64,000 nucleotides of DNA from Piromyces finnis (Eukaryota > Neocallimastigomycota > Neocallimastigomycetes > Neocallimastigales > Neocallimastigaceae): positions 153,710-217,709 of the forward strand of contig MCFH01000076.1 of assembly GCA_002104945.1 (NCBI GenBank). Reading direction: 5' to 3'. Below are positions 49,232 through 64,000 of the stretch, piece by piece. A program made the translations under genes and the position numbers. The notes under the pieces are model-generated. The model ran no database searches and was not told the origin of the DNA. It worked only from the letters and a program-made list of their open reading frames with translations. The number at the start of each line of letters is the position of its first letter. Positions within the stretch are counted from its first letter, which is position 1.

Positions 49232-50830
49232 AGTCCCAATCAGTAATATTTTTCATAAATTAGATTGTTTAGAAATTAGAGGTAAAAGTTTACAATTCAT
49301 AAAAAAATTTATATTTAACATCTAAGACTAATGTCAAATTAGATGATTAATTCTCGAAATATTTTAAAGTTAAGAAAGGAGTCCGTCAAGGATGCCCACT
49401 TTCTCCTATTCTCTTTAATCTCTTTATTAATGATATTTTTAAAGAATGTGAAGATCTTGGAGTTAGTTTAGGAGACATTCGATACTGTAGATGATATAGT
49501 TATTTGTGTTCCATCAAGAGGATGCTTAAAAAAGTTGCTAAAAAGAGTTAATGAATGGTGTTTGTATAATGAAATGAAATTGATATCCAGAAATTTTCAA
49601 CGATGGTAATTCGTCCTGAATCAATAGAAAATCAGAACAAGAAAGATTCAACATTTTACTTTGCAGGAAAACCCATTCCAACTACTGATTGCTACACTTA
49701 TCTTGGTGTTCCATTTGATAAAAATTTGTTCCTTAAACCAGTTATTAAAGCTCTTAATAACAAGGTTTTGAAAGGACTTTTCTCAGTCAGTAAATTCTTA
49801 AGAAATCCTAATATTCCTATTCTTTTCAAAAAGTTAGTACTTAATTCACAAGTGACCAGCAGAGTTTCATACTTTGCACCATTAACATGGAAATGTTGAA
49901 AAAGTTAGAAACTTTTATTGGAAAGATTTCAAAAGAAATTCAATCAAAGCTCAATACTATGACGATAATAATTTTATTAAAACTAAAGATTTTAATAAAT
50001 TATGCTACAAGTATCCAGAGTTTGCCTATGGTTTCTACTGGCTATTAAAAGCAAGAAGCGAATACAAGTTGGATACTAGAGTTGCAAAAGCTGCTAAATT
50101 TATTGATCCAGTTTGTCCTAACTTCTATCCATATTGCGAGAGTGGTGTTCATAGTGTTAAGTATTGGTTATTAGATTGTCCAACTTTTAGAGATATCCGT
50201 ATTAAACATTACAATTATATAGTCCAACTATTAATTTTTTCAGTCAACGTAATTCCAACAGTCCTATCAATAATAATAAAAATGTTAATATCAGTAAAGA
50301 TAGCAATGATAATAATAATAATAATAGTAACAATAGTAATAATAACAATAGTAGTAGTAGTAGAAATAATAATATTAGATATTAGTAATGATAGCAATAG
50401 TGAAGATAAATAATTCTAATTTGGATAGTTATTTAGTTAATAATAGTAATAGTTCTAATATTAAGGTATATGATTATTCTAGTGTGTGCAATAAAATATT
50501 TAAATTCCTTCTTGGGGGAAGAAGTTTAAACAATATCAATTACAATTCAAGGGAATGGAAAGAACTTTGCAAGTGTAAGATTCAATCGGGTGCTTACGAA
50601 GGAACACCATTCTTGACGGTAACAGTGGAGCTTCTAACCAAAATCACGCTTTTTGTTATTGGCCAGCAATGATCAATGCTCAAAAGGTTTGAAGCAACAT
50701 CCAAGAGCGTCAATGCTGAAGAAACAGTCAGGAGGGACAGCGCAACCAATGGGGATCATAATTTTGATCTTTTACTCAGTGTCTCATTGGAATTCAAATA
50801 TAATTATTATACTTTAGTATAATAGTGGCT
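49232..50830 (+). pseudogene. Decayed, 5'-truncated LINE-type (non-LTR) retrotransposon: reverse transcriptase and C-terminal Cys/His remnant
   Basis: Fragments in alternating frames can be read in order. About 49255-49310 resembles the RT segment before the palm (LEIRGKSLQFIKKF). About 49358-49493 contains KGVRQGCPLSPILFNLFIND, the hallmark RT block, and then stops. About 49480-49608 starts at a degraded YADD site (VDDIVICVP). 49603-49899 carries CYTYLGVPF and SRVSYFAPLTW, then stops. About 49895-50215 carries FYWKDF, GFYWLLKARSEY and a degenerate zinc motif (CPNFYPYCESGVHSVKYWLLDC). An Asn/Ser-rich stretch and a last frame ending about 50672 follow. Base composition is richer in G/C than its flanks. 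Both ends are approximate and no target-site duplication was established. Inactive: no intact frame, no endonuclease domain. Confidence 0.85.
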
Positions 50831-51283
50831 TTCATACTTTAATTACTAAAATACATTATACCCATTTTTTATTCATTTGTGTTTATTTAAACATATTTTT
50901 TTAATTTTTATTTTTTACAACATATATTATAATTTTATTAAATTAATAATAAAATTTAAAAATATCTGATCGCCGTTAAAAAAAAAAAATTCTTTTTAAG
51001 AGAGTTAAAGTATTATAATTAAGAATAAATTAAGTAAACCATATATTAAAATTTATAAAATTATTATATAAAAAAACTTATAAAAGAATGTATAATATAT
51101 TTCATATAGTATTTTTATACTTTTAATTGATTTTCTTTTATTATTATTATTATTTAAAGATATAAAATTATTGTATAAATTATAGTCGTCTATAAAAACT
51201 TATTAAATAAAAATAATAAAATACAAAAAAAAAGAAAAAAATATGTATAAAACTATATCAGTGAACTATTAGCGTCGTTTATA
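50831..51283. other. Intergenic AT-rich region
   Basis: About 450 A/T-rich bases between the retroelement remnant and the stop codon of the GMP reductase gene (-). It includes the latter's 3' UTR. Nothing else was recognised. Confidence 0.55.
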
Positions 51284-52806
<1,523 letters not shown>

Positions 52807-53311
52807 TATTAACTTTTTTTATTAATAATAATATATATTATTATTAAAAAGGAAAAAAAAAAAGAGTTCACATATTTTAAAAGCTTTTTAAAGGAAAAAA
52901 ATAGTTAAATTTAAGTTTTAAAATTTTTAAGTTTATTATCAATTACTTAGTTTTTATTTTAAATTTTTTAATAATATAAAAATACAAAATATTAATAATT
53001 AAAGTTCTCCAATATAAAATTAATTTTCTAGGAGTCACGTATACGTAAAATGTACATTGCGTATTAATTGTTAATAACAAGAATATCAAATTTTAATTGA
53101 AATATTAATTTTTTAAATATATAAAAAATTTTTTATATTAAAAGAAGAAATAGGAAAAAGATATTTTGATTTTAAAATCCAATTCTTCCAAAATAAATTA
53201 GTAATATTTAATTTACTATTTAATATATTTTTTTATTTATTTATTATTTTTTTTTGAAGAAGCAATACTTAAAAGAGTTAGCATTCATAATTATCTAATT
53301 ATTAAATAAAA
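52807..53311. promoter_or_regulatory. Short divergent intergenic (bidirectional promoter region)
   Basis: About 500 bases separate the starts of GMP reductase (-) and the RBM42-like gene (+), so both promoters must fit here. The only richer patch is at about 53032-53070 (GGAGTCACGTATACGTAAAATGTAC), with a CACGTATACGT palindrome-like core. The rest is A/T. No TATA box can be assigned with confidence. Confidence 0.4.
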
Positions 53312-53814
53312 ATGTCCTATTATAGACCAAAAGCTACAGATACATCTGCTCAACAAGCTGAATATTACAATCAGTATTATGCTCCACAATATTCTGCTGT
53401 ATCAACGGTAGATGCAAGTAATCCATATGCTTATGCTTCTTATGCTTATCCAACATATAATGCAACAGCACAAACTGCTCAAGCTTCATATTATGCTCAA
53501 GCTACTTCAACCGTTCGTCCATCAATTGCACGACCAGTAGTAGCTACACCAGCAGTAATTTCATCTGATTCTACAGTAAAACCTAGACCTGCTGTTGTTT
53601 CTTCGGCATCAGTTGCATATCCTGTAAGACCAACAACTTCATATACTCCAACAGTAGCACCTAAAACAAGTACAGATTCAACTACTGTAAGACCAATTTC
53701 AAAAGCTGGACCATTAGACCCAAAGAAAAAATTAAGAAAAAAGTCTGTTTTAAGATCAGCAGGTGGTCAAACTTGGGAAGATGATTCATTATTGACATGG
53801 GATCCAAGTATGTT

Positions 53815-53846
<32 letters not shown>

Positions 53847-54164
53847 TGAGAAACATATATTTTTAAATAATTATGTAAATCAATATTAATAATAATATAT
53901 TAAATAATGTATATAGATGATTTTAGAATCTTTTGTGGTGATTTAGGTAATGAAGTTACCGATGATTTATTAGGGAAAGCCTTTTCAAAATATAAATCTT
54001 TTCTTAAAGCACATGTAGTACGTGATAAACGTTCTCAAAAAACTAAAGGATATGGTTTTGTTAGTTTTAAAGATCCAAATGATTTTGTAAAAGCAATGAA
54101 AGAAATGAATGGTAAAAATTACTAGAACAAAATTTTCATATATTTATTTAAATTAATAATTAAT

Positions 54165-54195
<31 letters not shown>

Positions 54196-54318
54196 ATTTA
54201 TTATTTCAAAAACTTTGTATAATCATTAGGAAAATATATTGGTAATAGACCTGTTAAACTTCGTAAATCAACATGGAAAGATCGTAATATAGACTCAAAG
54301 AAAAGAAAACCATATTAA
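53312..54318 (+). CDS. RBM42-like RNA-binding protein (single RRM), 3 exons
   Basis: Exons 53312-53807, 53917-54111 and 54230-54318 give 259 residues. Residues 1-130 are low-complexity Tyr/Ala/Ser/Thr/Pro. The conserved part runs LRKKSVLRSAGGQTWEDDSL LTWDPNDFRIFCGDLGNEV, then one RRM at about 168-245 with RNP2-like FRIFCGDL and RNP1-like KGYGFVSF, ending NRPVKLRKSTWKDRN and a basic tail KKRKPY. This arrangement (disordered N-part, GQTWEDxSL motif, C-terminal RRM) is that of RBM42, a nuclear and spliceosome-associated protein. The joins restore WDP-N-DFRIF and EMN-G-KYIGNRPV. Intron 1 starts GTATG and runs at once into a TTTC tract; intron 2 starts GTAAAA. Confidence 0.9.
53813..53847. repeat. 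(TTTC)n microsatellite in intron 1 of the RBM42-like gene
   Basis: About eight to nine TTTC units start immediately after the 5' splice site GTATG, placing a U/C-rich tract against the donor rather than the acceptor. Length variation here could affect splice-site recognition; that is inference. Confidence 0.9.
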
Positions 54319-54656
54319 ATATAATTTAAAATTATTAATCAACAACAAAAATGTTAATAACTTATATATATACCTACATTTTTATTTAATAATACATTAT
54401 ATCTTTCTATTAAAAAATATTTTATGAAATTAAATTACTATTTAACATATAAATAAAGAAAAAATTTTTCAAAAATATATAAATTTTTTTAATATGAATT
54501 AATATTGATTTTTTTTTTTTTTTTTTTAAATTTATTGTGTTTATTTCTTTTATTAATATATGTTTTTTTAATTAAATAATGAATAAATGAAAGAAAAGGA
54601 AACGAAATAATTATATATTCTTAATTATTAAATAAATTATAAATTAAAAAATATAA

Positions 54657-54690
<34 letters not shown>

Positions 54691-54721
54691 TTAATAATAT
54701 AATAAAATTTAAATGGTTATT
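54319..54721. other. Convergent intergenic region with (AAT)n tract
   Basis: About 400 A/T-rich bases with the 3' UTRs of the RBM42-like gene (+) and the Brl1/Brr6 gene (-). An (AAT)n repeat lies at about 54657-54691. Nothing else was seen. Confidence 0.6.
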
Positions 54722-56701
54722 TTAATATCCATAGTCTTCATCAAAATAACTATCATCTTCTTCCATATCATATTGATCATCATTGCGATCATCTTCTTCT
54801 TCATAATAATATCTTTCTCTGCTTCTTTGGCGAGGGTAATAACTTGATCTATTAGTTTTAAATCTAGATTGATATGGATCACGGTTATGTGCTGATTTAA
54901 CAAATTTATAATTCTTTTTTATTGGTTGTGATCGTGGTTGTATATTTTGTGGAGCATTTCTAAATTTAGGGTTAGATTGAGTGAAATAATGAATATCATG
55001 ATCATTTTGGTACACAGGTGGATAAACGGGATACTATAATATTATTATATTAACATATAATAGAATGAAAAAAAGATGGGAGATAATTAATACATGTATT
55101 TAATTATAGGTATAATGGTTAATTTATACTGAACTTACTGAATAGACTTGTGGATATGTTACTGGTATAGGGTATGATGGATTACCTGGGTATATTGCTG
55201 CTGCTGGTGCTATTGGATACATTATATCTCCATTACTAATAAATCCTGAATCTACTGTTTGAGGTGGGCACATTCCAACTTGCATACATTCTTGATTCGT
55301 TTGATTACTTTTTATTTGACTTTTTTTACTTTTTTTATTTATATTTGTTGGATCTCCTCCCATTTTCCATATGATGAAAAAACATATTACACTAACAAGA
55401 GCTACAACAACCTTATATATAATATTTATTTATTTTAGTATTCATTTTATAATATAAATTCTAATATTTTATATTAGTATTTAGTTATATTTAAGTCTTA
55501 CTGTTGTTTTCATTGATAATGGTTCAATAAATTTATCTAGTATCTCTGAAATAACTTCAGCTGCTATCATTATACTAAAATGCGTATTTGAAAAATTAAT
55601 TTATAATGCTATTTTATTTTCAATTAGTATGATATTTAATATTTAATAATTACATTCTAATTTCATCTGGATTCTGATTCATACAAGCTTCCCATTCTCT
55701 GCATGTATTTTCTAAAAATGGTATTCTTTCATCAGAATAACATTTATTTGTTTTATAATTATCATAACATTTTGAAATGTCTTTCATATTATCTATTCAT
55801 TAATAGTAGAATAATCAGTATATTATCAAAAGTTTTAAATAATTTATAATTACACAAAACATAATAACTTACTCATTACATATTCATTATATTTAATATT
55901 CATATCAGTCCTAACTGTTTTAATAAAATTAAATATAATCCAAAGTGCTACACTAAGAAGTAGTACGTTGAATAAAAATTTTGAATAACTAGAATAAAAA
56001 AAAAAATAAAATAAAAAGATATTAATAATTACTAATATTACTTTGGAATGTGATAGTCATTTTTATCCTTTTTTATTTAATAATTTATAATACCATACCT
56101 TGATAGTAATTGTGGAAAACTTGAATCTTTTAAAACAGTTGTTTTTGAATTCTTAGTATTTTGCTCTTCAAAAGAATAAGGATTATTATATATTATTGGC
56201 TATTTTTTTAAAAGAAAATTAATTTAATATATTATAATGATAAATTATCTTTTTAATATGAATACTTTAATATATATTATTTACCCTTAATATTTTATTA
56301 GGATGTTGGTATTCAATACTCATTTGATTATCAATTTCACTTTCATCTTCATCATAGTCACTTTCTGATTCAAAATCATCAACATATTTAGTTGTTTGTT
56401 CTTTTGTTTCGCCTCCATATTTATTTCTTTTGGTGTTTTTTTGAGAGTATTTTACTAATTTTGTTTGAGAATGTTTATTACTTTCTTCATCCTCTTTTTT
56501 ATAATCTTTATTTCTTTTTTTTAATTTAAATAAACCTTTTTTACTTGAAATTTTAGAATTTCTCATTTCATTTTCGCCAATTCTTGTTGGTTTCTTTTTA
56601 GCTTGTATTGCCCATATCGGAGATTCTTCTCTATCAACTTCCATTGGTGCTATTCTACTGCGATAGTAATTATCGCGTTGATAAGGATATCTTACAAACA
56701 T
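54722..56701 (-). CDS. Brl1/Brr6-family nuclear envelope membrane protein, 7 exons
   Basis: Exons 56701-56285, 56199-56099, 55988-55873, 55792-55654, 55574-55502, 55411-55139 and 55033-54722 give 476 residues. Residues 1-172 are a charged tail rich in Lys/Glu/Asp. TM1 is at about 178-195. A perinuclear-space domain has four Cys at 220, 229, 242 and 248 (NTCREWEACMNQNPDEIR), followed by AAEVISEILDKFIEPLSMKT and TM2 at 283-297. This two-TM arrangement around a four-Cys disulfide domain defines Brl1/Brr6, which act with Apq12 in nuclear pore assembly and membrane homeostasis in fungi with closed or semi-open mitosis. After TM2 comes a Pro/Tyr-rich tail and an Arg/Ser/Tyr segment (RSREKxxYYY-like), ending acidic. 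The C-tail is longer than I would expect for the yeast proteins. Confidence 0.85.
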
Positions 56702-58363
56702 TTGAATTTAATAATGTTGATTTAAAATAAATATTTTTCAAAAATTTGGTATATTAATGGATGAAGGAAATATCTTTGCTATTTTATTGTTATTATTATT
56801 TAATAAATAAGTGTGTGAATGATTATTAATATTATTATAGAATTTAATAAAATGGAGATTAAATTGAATTATTAAAATGCGATGTTATTTATGATAATTA
56901 ACAAATATATACAATAGAATTTGATGATAAACTCAAACTTCTTTTTTTACTTATTTTGATATTTTTAAACATTGAAATATTATAAAAAAAATAATTATAT
57001 ATAATAATAAATTAAAATTCTAATAATGAAAAAGTAATAATTCTAATAATGATAATGAAATTAATAATAATAATAATAACACTTGTAAATTGTAAATATA
57101 AATTTATTATAAGTAATAAATAAAAATAATTTATTTTTCCTTTGTTTTAATAAAAAAAAAAAAAAAACAAAGTATTTACAAATTCTTTATTTCAATATTA
57201 ATAATTTTAAAACATTTAAATATTAAAATAAATGATTTCAACTACACTATAGTTGAAAAAAATTTTTTTTTTTAAAAAAAAAAAAATAAAAAAACTTTAA
57301 AAATCATTAAATAATCAATAAAATCACATGACATTCTAATTTCAAATTTCACTATAAAATTTATAAAAAATTTTAAGATTTCTACAAAGTTATTATTAAA
57401 GTAAATAATATTATATTTTTTAATATCTATATTTAATAATAAATATATATGTATTTATTAATAATATTATTAAATAATAAAGAATAGTTTTATTATAAAA
57501 ATAAAGAGTTTGCGCGTGTGAATTTTTTCATATAATATTAACACAATATTTCAATTATATTTTATTTCTTTTTTTTTTTTTATATAACAATAACATCAAG
57601 TATAAATTCTTTTTTTTTAATTTTTAATTTCAAACTTAATTTTAACTTTTATATACTATTTCAAATTAAAATTTCGACCAATCATCGATATTGAAATTAA
57701 TTTTGAGTAGGAAGGGGTATAAATAGACAAGAAACTATATAAATAATTCTTTGTTTTCAAAATTAAAATTCTTTGTCAAAAAAAAAAATTCTATTAAAGT
57801 AATTATAAAATGAAATGTGTTATATGTTTTTGATAATTATTAAAATATTATTATTGATGTAGTATATAACTATGTAAATAATGTTTATAATCTGATAATA
57901 ATATAATATATAAAGTTAATAAAAAAAATAGTATTATATAAAAATGTTACGAAGAATATATATGTCACTATAATTAATATTTTTCTAAAAATATATATTG
58001 AATATTTCTATTATAATATTTAGTAATTCTTTATAATAAAATGAAAATTATAATGATAAATTTCTTAGTTATATAATATATTCAATAATAATCCATAAAA
58101 ATATAATTATAATTATATAATTGTAAAAATATATATTAATATATAAATGGTGTAAATAACTAATTATTAAAATGTTTATATATTAATTGATAAAAAAGGA
58201 AAACATATTTATATATCTGTTAACTTTGACCAAAGAATACATAATAAAATAAATACAATTCATATCTTATTCATACATATATCATTTATTTATCTAAATA
58301 TTCATATCATCATTTATCCTTTAATTAAAAAAAACTTTTAAAGAAAATATAAATTAAATCAAA
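56702..58363. other. Divergent intergenic region containing a core-promoter-like element
   Basis: About 1.66 kb between the Brl1/Brr6 start (-) and the TFIIA gamma start (+). Mostly A/T; the one clear patch is 57672-57740 (CCAAT, ATCGAT, a G-rich tract and TATAAATAG). A 7-codon frame (MKCVICF) at 57810-57833 follows it. No other gene was recognised. Confidence 0.55.
57678..57726 (+). promoter_or_regulatory. CCAAT plus TATA box core promoter
   Basis: CCAAT at 57678-57682, ATCGAT just downstream, then GGGGTATAAATAG ending at 57726: a textbook CCAAT/TATA pair, 35 bases apart, on the plus strand. Transcription would start near 57750. It is either a distal promoter of the TFIIA gamma gene (start codon 58364), giving a leader of about 600 bases, or the promoter of an unrecognised short transcript. 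Confidence 0.5.
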
Positions 58364-58896
58364 ATGACCCAATACGAACTTTATCGCCGTAGTTCCGTTG
58401 GTATGGCCCTTACTGATACTTTAGATGAAATGATTCAAGGAAGTTTAATTGATCCACAATTAGCCATGAAGATATTACATCAAGTAAATAATTTTTTTTT
58501 TTACAAAAAAAAATTTATAATTATTAATAATGAAAGATTCTAATTTTATTTTATTCTTAAAATAAAATAATAATCAGTTTGATTTAAGTATGGCAGAAGC
58601 TTTGCAAAAAAATGTTAGATGTAAAGCAGGTTTTAAGGTAAATAAGCATGATTATTATACTAATATTTAAATATTGTATCTAAATATTTAATAAAATAAA
58701 TAATTAAATTGATTTATTTATTTTATAAATATATAATTAATAGGGTCATCTTGATACTTATAGATTTTGTGATGATGTTTGGACTTTTGTAGTTATTAAT
58801 CCAAACTTCAGATTTGAAAATGAATCAATGGTAGCAAATAAGATTAAAGTTGTAGCTTGTGCTGGAAAACGAGCTAATGAAACTGAAAAAGAATAA
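58364..58896 (+). CDS. TOA2: Transcription factor IIA gamma (small) subunit, 3 exons
   Basis: Exons 58364-58483, 58578-58637 and 58744-58896, all phase 0, give 110 residues, matching the 109-122 typical of the family. TFIIA gamma pairs with TFIIA alpha/beta to stabilise TBP on TATA boxes in the nucleus. Landmarks: [20 protein letters not shown], the four-helix-bundle start; [20 protein letters not shown]; then the beta-barrel part [17 protein letters not shown] and [10 protein letters not shown]. Introns start GTAAAT and end CAG or TAG. The start ATG follows an A-rich leader; a 7-codon upstream frame at 57810 might lie in a long leader. Confidence 0.96.
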
Positions 58897-60487
58897 GATT
58901 GATGGAAATATTTTTGATATTCAATTAAAATTTAATGAAAGTAAAAAAAATATAATATTCTAAATGTTACCACGATTTTTAATTTTTGAAAAAAAATAAT
59001 ATTTTATTTTGTAAAATAGCTTTAATATTTAATTATAAAATTATCTTTTGGTTAAATATAATATTTAATATTAGTTATTATTTCATAAATATAAGAATTA
59101 TTTTTGAAATAGTAAATTGTAATTAGATAATAAAATATATATAAATATATTTTAAAAAATAATTTATATAATTAATAATATTTATTTTGAAATTTATCAA
59201 TAGATATCTATATCACTTTTCTTTCTGTTTTTCTTTTTTTTTTTTTTTTTTTTCTTCTTCATAGCCTATTTATAAAGATATTGAAAAAAGTATATATAAA
59301 TTATTAATAAAAGATAAAGTTTAAAACAAATAATTTGTCAAGGTGTTGTTTATAAATAGTTGGTATAAATTATTAAAGTTTTGAATTTAACTATATATAA
59401 CAGTAATAGAAAGTAATCATTTAAAAGATAAATTACTATTATAAAAAAAAAAAAAAGATAATGGAAATAGAAATATTATTTATTTAGTATTTATCCTTTA
59501 TTACTATTATTATTATTTGATTATTTTCTATATATTTTTTGTTTTGTTTTTTTTTTATTTTTATTTGAATAACTTAATATATAAAGTTATTTATAATTTA
59601 AAAAAAAAAAAAAAAAAAATCAAGTAATAAATCAAATTAAATGAATAAGAACTAAAAGGCAGGTTACTATATATTTTTAATAATAAAAATTAAAAGTATT
59701 ATAAAGATAATTTGATTATTACTTTCTTTTTTTTTTATTTTTTATTTTTTTATTTTTTGTTTGTTTTTTTGTTTGTTTGTTTTTTGTTTTGATTTGTTTT
59801 ATTTTATTTTTTTTTTTTTTATTTTTTGTTTTTAGTTTTTTCATCTTTTTTTATTTATTTTTTAATTGACTTTAAAAAAAAAATATTATTTATTATAATT
59901 AGATTTTTTATTTTTTTAGGTAAACTTTTAGGTATTCTAAAATATATTAGACCTAGTATTAATTAATACTAATATAAAAAATAATATACTTTTTATTATA
60001 ATTATTATTATTTTATTTTTTTAAAAAAAAAAATAGTTTTGATTCGACTACTCTATTAGGAGATGAATCTAATAATTACATTACTATATGAAAGAAAAAG
60101 AAAAAAGAAAAAGAAAAAAAAAAAAGGGAGAGAAATAAAAAAAAAACTTTTAACTTTTTTTATCAATAAACAATTTCTTTTCCTTTTTACTTTTTTTTTT
60201 TTTTATTTATTAAAAATACTTTTAAATAGTTTTGTTTTATTCTTGTTTTTCGTTTTTTGTTTTTCACTTTTTGTTTTAATCTTATTTTTATTTTACTTTT
60301 TTTTTTTTTATTAATTAATAATTTATTTAGTTTCATTTAAACTTTTTTTATTATTATTAAATTATTTACTTTGTTATATCCACCTTCCCTAACTTTTTTT
60401 TTTTTATTATATAAATTGATGATAATAGATCAGTTATTATTAATTTTTTATTTTGATTTTTAATGTCATAAATTATCATCAATGAAT
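58897..60487. other. Convergent AT-rich intergenic region
   Basis: About 1.6 kb between the TFIIA gamma stop (+) and the RING protein stop (-). Many poly(T)/poly(A) runs and T-rich TTTGTTT stretches (59730-59835). A short palindrome-like patch, TTAGACCTAGTATTAATTAATACTA, lies at about 59948-59972. No gene was recognised. Confidence 0.55.
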
Positions 60488-63117
<2,630 letters not shown>

Positions 63118-63624
63118 TTTTCTAAAAATTAATATATATTAAAGCAACTTAGCTTTTAAAACTTTTAAAACTAATAATATAAATCTAAATATCAAATGGA
63201 ATGAATATGTTTGTTTATTAAATAAATACCCTTATTTATGATGATATTATTAGGATAAGAAAATAAAAAAGTGTTATACTATAAATTTTTCAAATTGATA
63301 ATTTATATTTGGGATTATAAGGATAGTTAAATTTTGTTTTTATTATTTTATGCTTATTGAAATATATCTATGATTATGTTTTATGCTTGAATATAATAAA
63401 ATCCAATATCAAGAATAAAGAAATGAAATATTTATCGTAAATGGTTTATATGTTATATTATTCAAAAAAAATTGAAAAATATTGTTACTATTGTTGTTGA
63501 TATCAAGTTCTTTCGTAATTGTAGTATTATATTAACTTTATATTATTTTATTTACAAATAAATAACAAAAGAATAAAAAATTATATATGTGCTGTATTTA
63601 TTGTTATATTTATTATTGTCATTA

Positions 63625-63655
<31 letters not shown>

Positions 63656-64000
63656 GTTTTAACACTAAAAATTTCTAAATACTCAAAATCGAAATCTTTT
63701 GTTAAATATATTTCTTTATTTTTTTCAAATTATTAAGAAAATGATGATATATTGAATGTGAAATATTGTTTTTTCTTTCTCCTTATTATTTATATTTTAA
63801 TTATAATTATTTTATTTTATATGGTAATATTTTATTTTATTGTTGTATTTTATATATATATATATATATTGATATATTGCTAATAATATATTGAACATGA
63901 ACAGGTTTTATCTATTCAATGTTAAGTTATATAATTTGATTTAACAGGGAAAATAAAATAATGTATAATTATTGCTGCAAAAAAAAAAAAAAAAAAAAAA
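63118..64000. other. Intergenic AT-rich region to the window edge
   Basis: About 880 bases upstream of the RING gene, containing its promoter. Includes poly(T) near 63627-63652, an (AT)n stretch near 63852-63868 and a poly(A) run at the very end. No gene was recognised. Confidence 0.55.

Noticed and set aside
50215-50672. Separate small genes in the Asn/Ser-rich segment and after it
   Set aside because: They continue the frame-shifted LINE remnant; the Asn/Ser part is a trinucleotide-type repeat.
60063-60314. 83-codon plus-strand Phe/Lys-rich frame
   Set aside because: Poly(A) followed by poly(T); no coding character.

Overview
The window is very AT-rich eukaryotic DNA: genes with short AT-rich introns (GT..AG) sit in long stretches of near-pure A/T with homopolymer runs and microsatellites. 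The family content is fungal: two DUF3533/SNG1-type membrane proteins, a Brl1/Brr6 nuclear-envelope protein, CBM18 (hevein-type) chitin-binding proteins and a secreted CotH-domain protein. With the extreme AT bias, the Thr/Lys low-complexity secreted proteins and a class C GPCR carrying a solute-binding-type ectodomain, the best guess is an anaerobic gut fungus (Neocallimastigomycota). The lineage is inference; nothing here is diagnostic by itself.

Layout. 1-119: 3' end of an unidentified gene. 2.9-7.8 kb: tandem pair of DUF3533/SNG1-like membrane proteins, one with an intron and one without. 8.9-12.4 kb: two related secreted proteins (ten-cysteine domain, Thr/Lys linker, C-terminal CBM18). 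15.7-17.2 kb: a secreted KTLPTTT repeat protein with a short Cys-rich tail that resembles part of the ten-cysteine domain. 19.0-21.9 kb (-): class C GPCR with a periplasmic-binding-protein-like ectodomain. 24.6-26.2 kb (-): secreted CotH protein. 28.0-35.3 kb (-): UBR1-type N-recognin E3 ligase. 36.6-39.1 kb (-): Nar1 of cytosolic iron-sulfur assembly. 40.3-43.6 kb (-): fifteen-exon SH3-WW-WW-PH-RhoGAP protein. 47.7-48.6 kb: CDC42. 49.2-50.8 kb: decayed LINE-type reverse transcriptase. 51.3-52.8 kb (-): GMP reductase. 53.3-54.3 kb: RBM42-like RRM protein. 54.7-56.7 kb (-): Brl1/Brr6. 58.4-58.9 kb: TFIIA gamma subunit. 60.5-63.1 kb (-): RING-finger protein.

The window falls into two halves. 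From 2.9 to 26.2 kb the genes are few-exon or intronless, mostly secreted or membrane-bound, spaced by 1-3 kb, and include paralogs and repeat-built proteins: an accessory, environment-facing region. From 28 to 63 kb the genes are mostly conserved housekeeping or regulatory genes, often with many introns. I joined exons by hand from splice consensus, reading phase and family conservation; every proposed join keeps the frame.

Functional links: the RhoGAP and CDC42 genes are neighbours transcribed away from each other and could be a GTPase and its regulator. The three Thr-rich secreted proteins probably belong to one cell-wall or extracellular family. The most unusual items are the shared Cys module, the exact 60-bp repeat expansions and the solute-binding/GPCR fusion.
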